Positions 1-7,410 of a stretch of 18,224 nt of DNA are shown piece after piece. A model generated the notes under the pieces. The model did no database searches. It saw only the letters and a list, made by a program, of their open reading frames with translations, and was not told the DNA's origin. The translations under genes and the position numbers were made by a program. The first letter of the stretch is position 1. Every line of letters starts with the position of its first letter. The stretch lies in assembly GCA_023253295.1 (NCBI GenBank), contig JALRGZ010000017.1:1-18224 (forward strand), in the 5' to 3' direction. Origin of the DNA: Flavobacterium sp. (GTDB lineage: Bacteria > Bacteroidota > Bacteroidia > Flavobacteriales > Flavobacteriaceae).

Positions 1-951
1 GGTTTAAAAGCGGTTATTTATACTGATACCATTCAGTGGTTAGTGCTTATTAGCGGTTTGGTTTTTATTGGTATTCCGATAGCCTATCATGCAGTAGGAG
101 GATATGAAGTAATAAAAAGCTCCTTAGCTCCCGAATATTTATCGTTAACGAATGTTTCTAAATATCAAATTATCAATTGGTCGGTTACTATTATTCCAAT
201 TTGGTTTGTAGGGATGACTTTGTACCAAAGAATTTATGCCAGTAAAGGTGAAAAAGAAGCCAAAAAAGCCTGGTTGATAGCGGGAGTTTTTGAATGGCCT
301 ATTATGGCTTTTATGGGCGTAATCTTAGGGATGCTGGCTAAAGTTGCTGCAAATCAAGGAATGTTTGTAGGTGTTACCGATGCAGCTAGCATGGATAGTG
401 AGATGGGATTACCTGTTTTGCTAGCTACAATTCTTCCTGTAGGTTTAATGGGCTTGATGTTGTCTTCTTATTTTTCGGCTATACTTTCTACAGCTGATAG
501 TTGTTTGATGGCCGCTTCAGGAAATATTGTAACGGATATTCTTAGCAAATTTGCTAAGAATAAATTAACTCATAAAAGAGAATTACAGTTGTCACAAATA
601 GTGACTCTTTTGGTTGGTTTATTTGCCATTCTATTAGCTTCTCAAATGCAAAATGTTTTGGAACTCATGTTGTATTCCTATGCTTTTATGGTTTCGGGAT
701 TGTTTATTCCTGTTCTGGGGGCATTGTTTTGGAAAAAAAGCCATCCAATAGCAGCTTATTGGAGTATGTTTTTGGGTGGAGGTACAACCATTTTTTTGAT
801 TCTTACTAAAAATAAACTTCCTTTTGGGATACAGCTTTCAGAGCATTTAGATGCCAATATTTACGGAATAAGTCTTTCGCTAATTCTGTTTATTACAATT
901 TCAATTTATCAAAATAAAAAACAAATTAAAAATGGATTTCAAGCAAATTAA
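1..951 (+). CDS. Sodium:solute symporter (SSS family), C-terminal part
   Basis: This is a membrane transporter of the SSS/PutP-like family, which couples uptake of a small solute to sodium. Reading frame 1 is open from the first base: GLKAVIYTDTIQW precedes the first possible start (a GTG at 43) and matches the family's conserved TM region, so the 5' end lies outside the window. About 316 residues remain of a usual 450-550. Several hydrophobic segments follow, and the family sodium-site region is visible as SSYFSAILSTADS, with the conserved Ser/Thr-Ala-Asp-Ser. The last 20 bases overlap the GNAT gene, which makes it the first visible member of the racemase/amidohydrolase operon. The substrate cannot be read from sequence; the neighbours suggest an amino acid, an acylated amino acid or a small peptide. 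The family call is firm and the substrate is open. Confidence 0.9.
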   Translation, partial: GLKAVIYTDTIQWLVLISGLVFIGIPIAYHAVGGYEVIKSSLAPEYLSLTNVSKYQIINWSVTIIPIWFVGMTLYQRIYASKGEKEAKKAWLIAGVFEWPIMAFMGVILGMLAKVAANQGMFVGVTDAASMDSEMGLPVLLATILPVGLMGLMLSSYFSAILSTADSCLMAASGNIVTDILSKFAKNKLTHKRELQLSQIVTLLVGLFAILLASQMQNVLELMLYSYAFMVSGLFIPVLGALFWKKSHPIAAYWSMFLGGGTTIFLILTKNKLPFGIQLSEHLDANIYGISLSLILFITISIYQNKKQIKNGFQAN

Positions 952-1366
952 TCATACAACAGGAGAAGATAAAATACATACTAATCGAATAATTGCTGAA
1001 TTTTTATACACTCATTTAGAGCAATATGGTGATAAAGTGGAAGATATTTTAAAATGTATTGCTTATGTGATGCACCCACAAAAAGGAGGAAATATTATCG
1101 TAGGATTGGATAATAAAAAAATTGTTGGTACTGTGATATTGAACAACACCGGAATGAAAGGCTTTATTCCTGAAAACATATTGGTTTACATTGCTGTGGA
1201 TAACAGTCAACGTGGAAAAGGCTATGGAAAAAGTTTAATGGAAAAAGCCATTTCGATAGCAGATGGTGATATCGCCTTGCATGTGGAACCGGATAATCCT
1301 GCTAAAAAATTGTATGAAAAATTAGGTTTTACAAATAAATACCTGGAAATGCGTCTTATTAAATAG
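932..1366 (+). CDS. GNAT-family N-acetyltransferase
   Basis: A cytoplasmic single-domain acetyltransferase of 144 residues, the normal size for GNAT enzymes, which move an acetyl group from acetyl-CoA to an amine. The acetyl-CoA binding motif A is seen at about residues 88-100 (IAVDNSQRGKGYGKS, with the Q/R-x-x-G-x-G/A core QRGKGYG). The C-terminal motif B with LYEKLGF follows at about 128-134. The ATG at 932 lies inside the end of the symporter gene; the next in-frame Met is residue 47, too late for a complete fold, so the 20-base overlap appears real. The stop is 6 bases before the M20 start. Placed between a transporter and an N-acyl hydrolase, it may acetylate an amino acid handled by this operon, but that is inference. 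Substrate unknown. Confidence 0.88.
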   Translation: MDFKQINHTTGEDKIHTNRIIAEFLYTHLEQYGDKVEDILKCIAYVMHPQKGGNIIVGLDNKKIVGTVILNNTGMKGFIPENILVYIAVDNSQRGKGYGKSLMEKAISIADGDIALHVEPDNPAKKLYEKLGFTNKYLEMRLIK

Positions 1367-1372
1367 TTCATC

Positions 1373-2527
1373 ATGGAAAATGCTAATCAACATTTGGATA
1401 CATTAGTTGCTCTTCGAAAAGAATTGCATCAAAATCCTGAAGTTTCAGGCAAAGAAGTTGAAACTGCTAAGAAGATTATTGATTTTTTAACGCAGTATTC
1501 ACCAGATGAAATTATCTGTAATGTTGGAGGAGCTGGCATTTTAGCCATTTATAATGGAAAAGAAACAGCTAAGAAAGTATTGTTTAGAGCCGAGTTAGAC
1601 GCTTTGCCTATTGAAGAGGTTAATGAATTTGATTATAAATCCAAAACAAAAGGCGTTTCTCATAAATGCGGACATGATGGGCACATGGCTGTTTTATGTG
1701 GTTTAGCGATGCAATTGCATAAAAACAGACCTGAAACGGGAACCGTAATTTTGTTGTTTCAGCCTGCCGAGGAGGATGGAACCGGAGCTCAAAAAGTACT
1801 TGAAGAAGAGCGATTTTTAGCTCTTGAACCTGATTATGTTTTTGCTTTACACAATTTACCCGGTTTTCCTCTTCATCAAATTATAGTTAAAGAAAATACT
1901 TTTAGCTGTGCTGTACAAAGTATTATTATCCAATTAAAAGGGATTACATCTCATGCAGGCGAACCAGAAAAAGGCATTAATCCGGCTCTGGCTGTTGCTG
2001 CAATTATTACGGAATACCATCAGTTTATCCAGCCGGATATTACACAAAAAGATTATTGCTTAGTAACTCCTATTTATATTCAAATGGGTAAAAAATCTTA
2101 TGGTGTTTCGGCAGGAGCAGGAGAAGTTCATTTTACCGTTAGGACAAACAGTAGTGAACAAATGAAAAAAACAAGCCTTCTTTTGGAAGAAATCGCATTT
2201 CGTATTGCTAAAAAGCACCAATTACAATTGAAAACCAAGTGGATTGAGCAGTTTTATGCCAATGAAAATAATTCTGAAGCAGTCACTTTGATCCGAAATG
2301 CAGCATTAAAAGAATATGCGGATGTTTTAGAAAAAGAGCAGCCTTTTAGTTGGGGAGAAGATTTTGGGTTGTTTACTCAAAAATATACAGGAGCTATGTT
2401 TGGGATTGGTTCGGGAGAAACTGTTCCTGCATTGCATAACCCTGATTATGATTTTCCTGATGCGATAATACCAACAGCTGTGAATGTTTTTTATCAAATA
2501 GCTAAACAAATTACAGATGCAAACTAA
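1373..2527 (+). CDS. M20-family metal-dependent amidohydrolase (N-acyl-amino-acid deacylase type)
   Basis: A 384-residue enzyme of the M20D/HipO-like group, which hydrolyses N-acyl amino acids (aminoacylase, hippurate hydrolase, N-acetyl-diaminopimelate deacetylase). Expected metal-site residues are present: HKCGHDGH with Cys99, His101 and Asp102; the general-base Glu133 in QPAEED; His160 in ALHNLPG; and His355 in LHNPDYDFPD. The lid/dimer domain motif SHAGEPEKGINPA is at 193-205. Length is typical and no signal peptide is seen, so it should act in the cytoplasm. The gene begins 6 bases after the GNAT stop and its last 11 bases overlap the alanine racemase gene. Family knowledge suggests it releases a free amino acid and an acyl group; the two racemases downstream would then act on the amino acid. 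The exact substrate is unknown. Confidence 0.92.
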   Translation: MENANQHLDTLVALRKELHQNPEVSGKEVETAKKIIDFLTQYSPDEIICNVGGAGILAIYNGKETAKKVLFRAELDALPIEEVNEFDYKSKTKGVSHKCGHDGHMAVLCGLAMQLHKNRPETGTVILLFQPAEEDGTGAQKVLEEERFLALEPDYVFALHNLPGFPLHQIIVKENTFSCAVQSIIIQLKGITSHAGEPEKGINPALAVAAIITEYHQFIQPDITQKDYCLVTPIYIQMGKKSYGVSAGAGEVHFTVRTNSSEQMKKTSLLLEEIAFRIAKKHQLQLKTKWIEQFYANENNSEAVTLIRNAALKEYADVLEKEQPFSWGEDFGLFTQKYTGAMFGIGSGETVPALHNPDYDFPDAIIPTAVNVFYQIAKQITDAN

Positions 2528-3668
2528 TTCAATAATAGAGCTAAGTCGTACAGCTTATCAAAATAATATTGACTTTTTAAGCCAATTGTTTGGAAAAAAG
2601 ACCATTCTTTCATCGGTGGTTAAAGGTAATGCTTACGGACATGGAATTCCTGAGTTTGTAACGATGGCTTCGGCCTGTGGTGTCAATCATTTTTCGGTTT
2701 TTGATGCTGATGAAGCCAGACAGATAAAAGCAGTTTTGGATCAAAAAATCACCATTTTAATTATGGGCTATTTACATCAAAATGATTTGGAATGGATTAT
2801 TGAAAACGAAATTGAGTTTTTTGTTTTTGATAAAAAAAGATTGATGGATGCGTGTAAAATGGCTAAAAAGCTCAATAAGAAAGCTATTGTTCATATTGAA
2901 GCAGAAACAGGAATGAACCGTACAGGTTTTGAAAAAAACGAATTGGCTACAGTTGTTTCTATTTTGAAAAAGGAAAAAGACAATCTTGTTTTTAAAGGAC
3001 TTTGTACGCATTATGCAGGAGCCGAAAGTATTGCAAATTATTATAGAATTGAAAAACAAATCAAACGCTTTAATGAAATTTATCAGTTTTTCTGTGAAAA
3101 CGAATTAAAACCTTTATTACGACATTCAGCCTGTTCAGCGGCTTCAATTATGTTTCCCCAAACCCGAATGGATTTGGTCCGAATAGGGATTATGCAATAC
3201 GGCTTGTGGCCCAGTCAGGAAGTATTTATCACTTATTTGAACGCTAAAAAAATAAAAAAAGATCCCCTTCACCGCATTATAACCTGGAAAAGTGTGATTA
3301 TGGGAATTAAAAAAGTTAAAACTGCTGAATTTATTGGATATGGAACCAGTTTTATGGCTAAAAAAGACATGAAAATTGCCGTAATTCCTATTGGTTACGC
3401 CCATGGGTACAGCAGGTCTTTGAGTAATCATGGGCGAGTGCTTATTCAAGGTCAGCGTTGTATGGTAATTGGTTTAGTCAATATGAACATGGTTGCTGTT
3501 GATATTACCGAAATTGAAACTGTTAAAAAAGGAGAAGAAGTGGTATTAATAGGGAATCAAAAAGAATTAGCTATAACTATAGCTTCTTTTAGTGATTATA
3601 GTAGTCAGCTTAATTATGAATTATTAACCCGAATTTCTAAAACAATTCCAAGAAAAATTAGAAACTAA
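2517..3668 (+). CDS. Alanine racemase-like PLP-dependent amino-acid racemase
   Basis: A fold-type III PLP enzyme of 383 residues, full length for alanine racemase, which interconverts L- and D-amino acids. The PLP lysine is Lys36 in SSVVKGNAYGHG. The substrate-binding Arg135 is in TGMNRTGF, the PLP-nitrogen Arg222 is in VRIGI, and the catalytic tyrosine of the other subunit is Tyr275 in EFIGYGTSF. The C-terminal NYELLTRISKTIPRK also fits, with Tyr367 in the usual substrate-entry position. Several strongly conserved Alr motifs differ: CMD is NMN (322-324), the ANS of the phosphate-binding loop is ACS (205-207), and GYADGY is GYAHGY (292-298). This suggests an altered substrate range. It overlaps its neighbours by 11 bases and 1 base, so it belongs to the operon. 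Many Bacteroidota carry cell-wall alanine racemase as a MurF-Alr fusion, so this stand-alone copy is likely catabolic. The racemase call is firm; alanine as the substrate is uncertain. Confidence 0.88.
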   Translation: MQTNSIIELSRTAYQNNIDFLSQLFGKKTILSSVVKGNAYGHGIPEFVTMASACGVNHFSVFDADEARQIKAVLDQKITILIMGYLHQNDLEWIIENEIEFFVFDKKRLMDACKMAKKLNKKAIVHIEAETGMNRTGFEKNELATVVSILKKEKDNLVFKGLCTHYAGAESIANYYRIEKQIKRFNEIYQFFCENELKPLLRHSACSAASIMFPQTRMDLVRIGIMQYGLWPSQEVFITYLNAKKIKKDPLHRIITWKSVIMGIKKVKTAEFIGYGTSFMAKKDMKIAVIPIGYAHGYSRSLSNHGRVLIQGQRCMVIGLVNMNMVAVDITEIETVKKGEEVVLIGNQKELAITIASFSDYSSQLNYELLTRISKTIPRKIRN

Positions 3669-4741
3669 TGGCATTTGTAAAATTATACAGAGAAAAATTA
3701 AAAGAGAATTATCGATTTTTAGATCAAATATTTAAATCCAGAGACATTCAATGGGGAGTGGTTTCCAAGATGTTATGTGGTAACGAAATTTATCTGAAGG
3801 AAATTATAGCTTTAGGAGTAAAAGAAATTCATGATTCCAGAGCAAGTAATTTGCAAAAGATAAAATCTTTGGATCCTGAAATTCAAACAGTCTATATAAA
3901 ACCACCTGCTAAGAGAAGTATTGAAGCTATTGTTCGTTATGCAGATGTGAGTTTTAATACTGAAATTTATACGATTCAATTGCTTTCTAAAGAAGCTCAA
4001 AAACAAAATAAAGTTCATAAAATTATCATTATGATCGAAATGGGTGACCTTCGTGAAGGAGTTATGGGGGAAGAGTTGGTTGAGTTTTATGGGGAAGTTT
4101 TGAGTTTGCCTAATATTGAGATCAGAGGAATTGGTACCAATTTAAATTGCTTAAGTGGGGTTATGCCTACTCAAGATAAGCTTATCCAATTGAGTCTATA
4201 CAAACAGTTAATAGAAGCCAAATTTAATATTCATATTCCCTGGGTATCAGGTGGAACTTCTGTGGCTATTCCATTGATTTTGAAAAATGCCCGTCCTATG
4301 GCAGTGAATCATTTTAGAATTGGTGAAGCTTTATTTTTTGGTAAAGATCTTTTTACAGGTGAAACGATTGAAGGCATGTATAATGATGTTTTTAAATTAT
4401 ATAGCGAAATTATTGAAATCACAGAGAAACCAGATACTCCCACAGGCGAACTTGGAGAAAATGTTGCAGGAAACACCTTTTCGATAGAGCAAACAGAAGA
4501 TTTTGGTCGAACTTCATTAAGGGCAATCTTGGATATAGGTTTACTTGATATGCAGCCTCAATATATCAGCCCTGAAGATGGAGATATAACGATTATTGAT
4601 GCTAGTTCGGATATGTTAGTTATTGATATTAGCTATTCTAAAAAAGAATATAAGGTAGGGGATTTGGTGTCATTTAATTTAAAGTACATGGCAGCACTTT
4701 ATTTGTTAAATTCAGATTATATTGAAAAAAAAATAGAGTAA
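3668..4741 (+). CDS. Alanine/ornithine racemase (Orr/YhfX-like) family PLP enzyme
   Basis: A second fold-type III PLP enzyme, of a different subfamily from the preceding gene and 357 residues long, close to ornithine racemase (about 350). The PLP lysine is Lys34 in WGVVSKMLCGN. Other family landmarks are the DSRASNLQK stretch (56-64), EMGDLREGV (124-132), GIGTNLNCLSGV (154-165), the phosphate-binding loop VSGGTS (193-198), RIGEALFFG (218-225), and a C-terminal beta-domain with GELGENVAG and RAILDIG. The start ATG shares its A with the TAA stop of the preceding racemase (TAATG), a typical translational-coupling arrangement. Characterised relatives racemise ornithine in clostridial fermentation; other members act on unknown substrates. 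It is the last gene of the operon and no clear hairpin terminator follows. Whether it acts on ornithine, on alanine or on something else is not visible. Confidence 0.87.
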   Translation: MAFVKLYREKLKENYRFLDQIFKSRDIQWGVVSKMLCGNEIYLKEIIALGVKEIHDSRASNLQKIKSLDPEIQTVYIKPPAKRSIEAIVRYADVSFNTEIYTIQLLSKEAQKQNKVHKIIIMIEMGDLREGVMGEELVEFYGEVLSLPNIEIRGIGTNLNCLSGVMPTQDKLIQLSLYKQLIEAKFNIHIPWVSGGTSVAIPLILKNARPMAVNHFRIGEALFFGKDLFTGETIEGMYNDVFKLYSEIIEITEKPDTPTGELGENVAGNTFSIEQTEDFGRTSLRAILDIGLLDMQPQYISPEDGDITIIDASSDMLVIDISYSKKEYKVGDLVSFNLKYMAALYLLNSDYIEKKIE

Positions 4742-5000
4742 AACGAATTTTAGTTGCGTTATTTTAAATAATGTAAGAAATAATTGTGGAAATTAGGGTT
4801 AAGATGGAATGTAAGAGGTGTTTTAAAGCTTGTAATTTTAACAAATCGTTATTTTTTATATGTGTTATTGTGATTAGCCTTAAAAAAATAGGGGGTTATG
4901 TGTGTAAATGATAAAAGTAATGAGAAATAGAGGGGTGTTTTATGGGGGGTGTTTTAAGTTTTATATTTTTGACAAAAAATTTAAAAACCAAAAACGTATA
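4742..5000. other. Intergenic region between racemase operon and ammonium transporter
   Basis: These 259 bases hold no convincing gene. An in-frame extension of the transporter back to 4908 exists, but it encodes a Lys/Phe/Gly-rich peptide with no family likeness. No strong hairpin follows the racemase stop. Only the TAttTTTG promoter candidate near 4964 stands out, together with several G-rich runs (gggggt) that are unusual for this AT-rich window. Confidence 0.6.
4964..4971 (+). promoter_or_regulatory. Candidate Bacteroidota -7 promoter element for the ammonium transporter
   Basis: TATTTTTG matches the TAnnTTTG consensus exactly and lies about 30 bases upstream of the chosen ATG at 5001, giving a short leader of roughly 20 bases. 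No exact TTTG is found at the right -33 distance, only a T-rich GTTTTATG. AT-rich sequence yields chance matches, so this is a candidate only. If correct, it excludes the start at 4908. Confidence 0.4.
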
Positions 5001-6314
5001 ATGAGAAAAGTAAGTTTGAGTGTAATAATGATTGCGTTGTTAATCATTACACTATTTTCCAGTTTTATTTTAACTGGAAATCCAGTTCCTTCAGAAGCTG
5101 TCAAATTTGATACAGGAGATACTGCCTGGATGATTGTTGCTACAGCACTGGTATTGATCATGACTCCTGGATTAGGATTCTTTTATGGAGGTATGGTTGG
5201 TAAAAAAAATGTAATCAGTACAATGTTGCAAAGTTTTATGGCAATGATTATTGTTACTGTATTGTGGATTGTTGTCGGTTTTAGCTTGTCTTTTGGTACA
5301 AGTATAGGAGGGATCATTGGTGACCCAACGACTTATCCGTTTTTTCAAGGAGTAGGTACTAATACAGCATGGAGTTTGGCTGGTACAATTCCATTTATGT
5401 TATTTGCTTTATTCCAAGCTAAATTTGCTATCATTACTCCAGCGTTGATTACTGGAGCTTTTGCCGAAAGAATTCGTTTTTGGGCTTATATGTTATTCAT
5501 GGTATTATTTATTTTAGTAATCTATGCTCCATTATGTCATATGACTTGGCATCCTGATGGATTATTTTTCCAAATGGGGGTATTAGATTTCGCTGGTGGT
5601 ACTGTTGTTCACATGAGTGCTGGATGGGCTGCACTTGCGGGTGCAATGTTCTTAGGAAAAAGAAAAGTTCAAAAAGTAAACCCGGCTCGTATTACTTATG
5701 TATTATTAGGTACAGGTTTGTTATGGTTTGGATGGTTTGGTTTCAATGCAGGTTCTGCTTTAGGGTCTAATGGATTGGCTGTTCAGGCTTTAGGAACAAC
5801 TACAGTTGCTGCTGCTGCTGCTGGTATGGCTTGGGTATTTATGGATAAAATTTTAGGACATAAATTATCAGCTATGGGAGCTTGTATTGGTACTGTTGTA
5901 GGTTTAGTTGCTATTACTCCAGCTGCAGGATTTGTAAGTTTGCCACACGCAATATTTATTGGTTTATTCAGTAGTATTGTAAGTAACTTTATGGTGAGTA
6001 AATTCCCTAAAGGTAAAATTGATGATGCTTTAGATGTATTTGCCTGTCACGGAGTTGGTGGTATGGTAGGTATGTTGTTAACAGGTGTTTTTGCTTCTAA
6101 AGAAGTGAATTCAGCAGTCGTTGATCAAGGTTTAATCTTTGGAGAATCTACATTGTTTATTCACCAATTTACTGCTTTAATCATAGTGTCTGTATTTGCA
6201 TTTGTTTCTTCATATGTATTGTTCTTTATAGTTAACAAAATTACTCCTTTGAGAGTTACAGAAGATAAAGAAGAGTTAGGATTAGACATTTCTCAACATG
6301 GTGAGTATTTGTAA
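5001..6314 (+). CDS. amt: Ammonium transporter (Amt/AmtB family)
   Basis: A full-length 437-residue ammonium channel of the inner membrane, forming a trimer that moves NH4+/NH3. The ATG at 5001 is chosen because it begins with a signal-peptide-like segment (MRKVSLSVIMIALLIITLFSS), as in AmtB; an in-frame ATG at 4908 would add 31 unlikely residues. The Amt signature is at 56-68 (PGLGFFYGGMVGK). The ITGAFAER segment and WHPDGLFF follow, then the recruitment-site Asp196 in LDFAGG. The twin pore histidines are His204 (VVHMSAGWAAL) and His350 (HGVGGMVG). About 11 membrane helices are visible. The tail LGLDISQHGEYL is the conserved regulatory C-terminus that contacts P-II (GlnK) proteins, yet no glnK/glnB gene lies beside it here. 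It has its own candidate promoter and ends in a strong terminator, so it is probably monocistronic and nitrogen-regulated. Confidence 0.96.
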   Translation: MRKVSLSVIMIALLIITLFSSFILTGNPVPSEAVKFDTGDTAWMIVATALVLIMTPGLGFFYGGMVGKKNVISTMLQSFMAMIIVTVLWIVVGFSLSFGTSIGGIIGDPTTYPFFQGVGTNTAWSLAGTIPFMLFALFQAKFAIITPALITGAFAERIRFWAYMLFMVLFILVIYAPLCHMTWHPDGLFFQMGVLDFAGGTVVHMSAGWAALAGAMFLGKRKVQKVNPARITYVLLGTGLLWFGWFGFNAGSALGSNGLAVQALGTTTVAAAAAGMAWVFMDKILGHKLSAMGACIGTVVGLVAITPAAGFVSLPHAIFIGLFSSIVSNFMVSKFPKGKIDDALDVFACHGVGGMVGMLLTGVFASKEVNSAVVDQGLIFGESTLFIHQFTALIIVSVFAFVSSYVLFFIVNKITPLRVTEDKEELGLDISQHGEYL

Positions 6315-6340
6315 ATCCAAATTTTAAATAGTGTACAAAG

Positions 6341-6373
6341 AAAAAGCTTAGTTAATTTCAACTAAGCTTTTTT
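6341..6373. terminator. Bidirectional intrinsic terminator
   Basis: A perfect 13-bp inverted repeat, AAAAAGCTTAGTT and AACTAAGCTTTTT, is separated by a 6-base loop (AATTTC). It has a run of T on the + strand and, because the arms begin with A, a run of T on the - strand too. It starts 26 bases after the ammonium transporter stop and lies 64 bases beyond the end of the converging metallopeptidase gene, so it can serve both. Confidence 0.9.
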
Positions 6374-6436
6374 GATTTAAAAAACAATCTAATTATTTCA
6401 GTGTATTAATTTTTTAGAGTGATATTTATTTTACGT

Positions 6437-7303
6437 TTAATAAAGTCCCAGTTCTTCAAAAGTATTTCCTTGTTTAATATCACCGGATTTATAACCTTTC
6501 ATAAACCAGTATTTGCGTTGTTTGGAAGTTCCGTGTGTAAATGATTCAGGAACGATATGGCCTTGAATTTTTGCCTGAATGGCATCATCACCAACAGCTT
6601 GAGCTGCACTTAAAGCTTCGTCTATATCTCCTTCTTCTAATATATTATTCATTTCTTGGTTATAATGTGTCCAAACACCTGCATAGAAGTCGGCTTGAAG
6701 TTCCAGTGCAACTGAAAGTTTATTAGCTTCGGCTTTGCTTTTTCCTTGTTGCATTTGTCTCATTTTAGCGGAAGTTCCTAACAAGGTTTGAACGTGATGA
6801 CCTATTTCGTGAGCAATCACATAAGCGGTTGCAAAGTCACCTCCTTGGGCGCCAAATCGAGTTTTGAGTTCTTCAAAAAAAGTTAAATCCATATACACTT
6901 TTTGATCTCCTGGACAGTAGAATGGACCTGAATCTGATGAAGCATTTCCACAAGCTGTTTGAACTCCACCACTGAATAATATTATAGATGGTTTTTTGTA
7001 TTTGAGGTTATTTTCTTCAAATATTCGGGACCAAACATCTTCGTTATCAGCTAAAAGTGTTTTTACGAAGGCTTGTTCTTCTAATTCTTTTGCGGTTAAA
7101 TCTCTTTGTTCTGTTTGTTGACTTTGTCCTTGGTTCATTTGTTCCAGAACAGGAGTAATCATTTGAGCATTTTCTCCACCAAAAACATTAAGTAGTAAAA
7201 TGATAATCCCAAGAATTCCTCCTCCTACAATGGTTTTTCCTCCTGAGGACATGCCTCTTCGGTCTTCGACATTGTCGCTTTGTCTTCTGCCTTTCCATTT
7301 CAT
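6437..7303 (-). CDS. ypfJ: Neutral zinc metallopeptidase, YpfJ/KPN_02809 family
   Basis: A 288-residue predicted membrane-anchored metallopeptidase (Pfam Zn_peptidase type). The start MKWKGRRQSDNVEDRRG is the characteristic N-terminus of this family. A single membrane helix follows at about residues 25-43, then a Gln-rich linker (55-68) and the protease domain. The zinc site is HEIGHH at 165-170 (His165, Glu166, His169), with a probable third ligand Glu201 in ELQADFYAGVW. Cys118 and Cys130 (CGNASSDSGPFYC) could form a disulfide, in keeping with a domain outside the cytoplasm. Length is the family norm. Its substrate and role are not known in general. A perfect TACATTTG element lies just upstream, and the gene converges on the ammonium transporter with the shared terminator between them. 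Confidence 0.92.
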   Translation of the reverse strand: MKWKGRRQSDNVEDRRGMSSGGKTIVGGGILGIIILLLNVFGGENAQMITPVLEQMNQGQSQQTEQRDLTAKELEEQAFVKTLLADNEDVWSRIFEENNLKYKKPSIILFSGGVQTACGNASSDSGPFYCPGDQKVYMDLTFFEELKTRFGAQGGDFATAYVIAHEIGHHVQTLLGTSAKMRQMQQGKSKAEANKLSVALELQADFYAGVWTHYNQEMNNILEEGDIDEALSAAQAVGDDAIQAKIQGHIVPESFTHGTSKQRKYWFMKGYKSGDIKQGNTFEELGLY

Positions 7304-7328
7304 ATTTGTAATTTTATAGGTTATAAGT

Positions 7329-7336
7329 CAAATGTA
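7329..7336 (-). promoter_or_regulatory. Candidate -7 promoter element for the metallopeptidase gene
   Basis: On the - strand this reads TACATTTG, an exact TAnnTTTG match, 25 bases upstream of the ATG. A TTTG is present further upstream (7363-7366 on the - strand), but the 26-base spacer is longer than the usual 17-23, so the -33 box is uncertain. Confidence 0.5.
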
Positions 7337-7386
7337 TCGCCTTATTACTTTTTATTTAGGAACAAACTTCCTTTTATGGTGATTTT

Positions 7387-7410
7387 ATAATCTGATTTTT
7401 AGAAGATTAT
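7387..7410 (-). terminator. Weak hairpin immediately after the histidine kinase stop codon
   Basis: A 7-bp AT-rich inverted repeat, ATAATCT and AGATTAT with a 10-base loop, directly abuts the kinase stop codon. No good T run follows on the - strand. It may be a weak terminator or an mRNA 3'-end stabiliser, or chance in AT-rich DNA. Confidence 0.3.

Noticed and set aside
43..951. Start of the symporter at the GTG at position 43
   Set aside because: The frame is open from base 1 and the residues before 43 match conserved SSS sequence, so the gene is truncated by the window edge.
2772..3449. Reading frames on the - strand inside the alanine racemase gene
   Set aside because: They lie opposite a fully conserved racemase and encode Phe/Asn-rich peptides typical of AT-rich antisense frames.
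4908..5000. N-terminal extension of the ammonium transporter from an ATG at 4908
   Set aside because: It would add 31 residues with no family likeness before a clear signal-peptide-like start at 5001, and a promoter element overlaps it.
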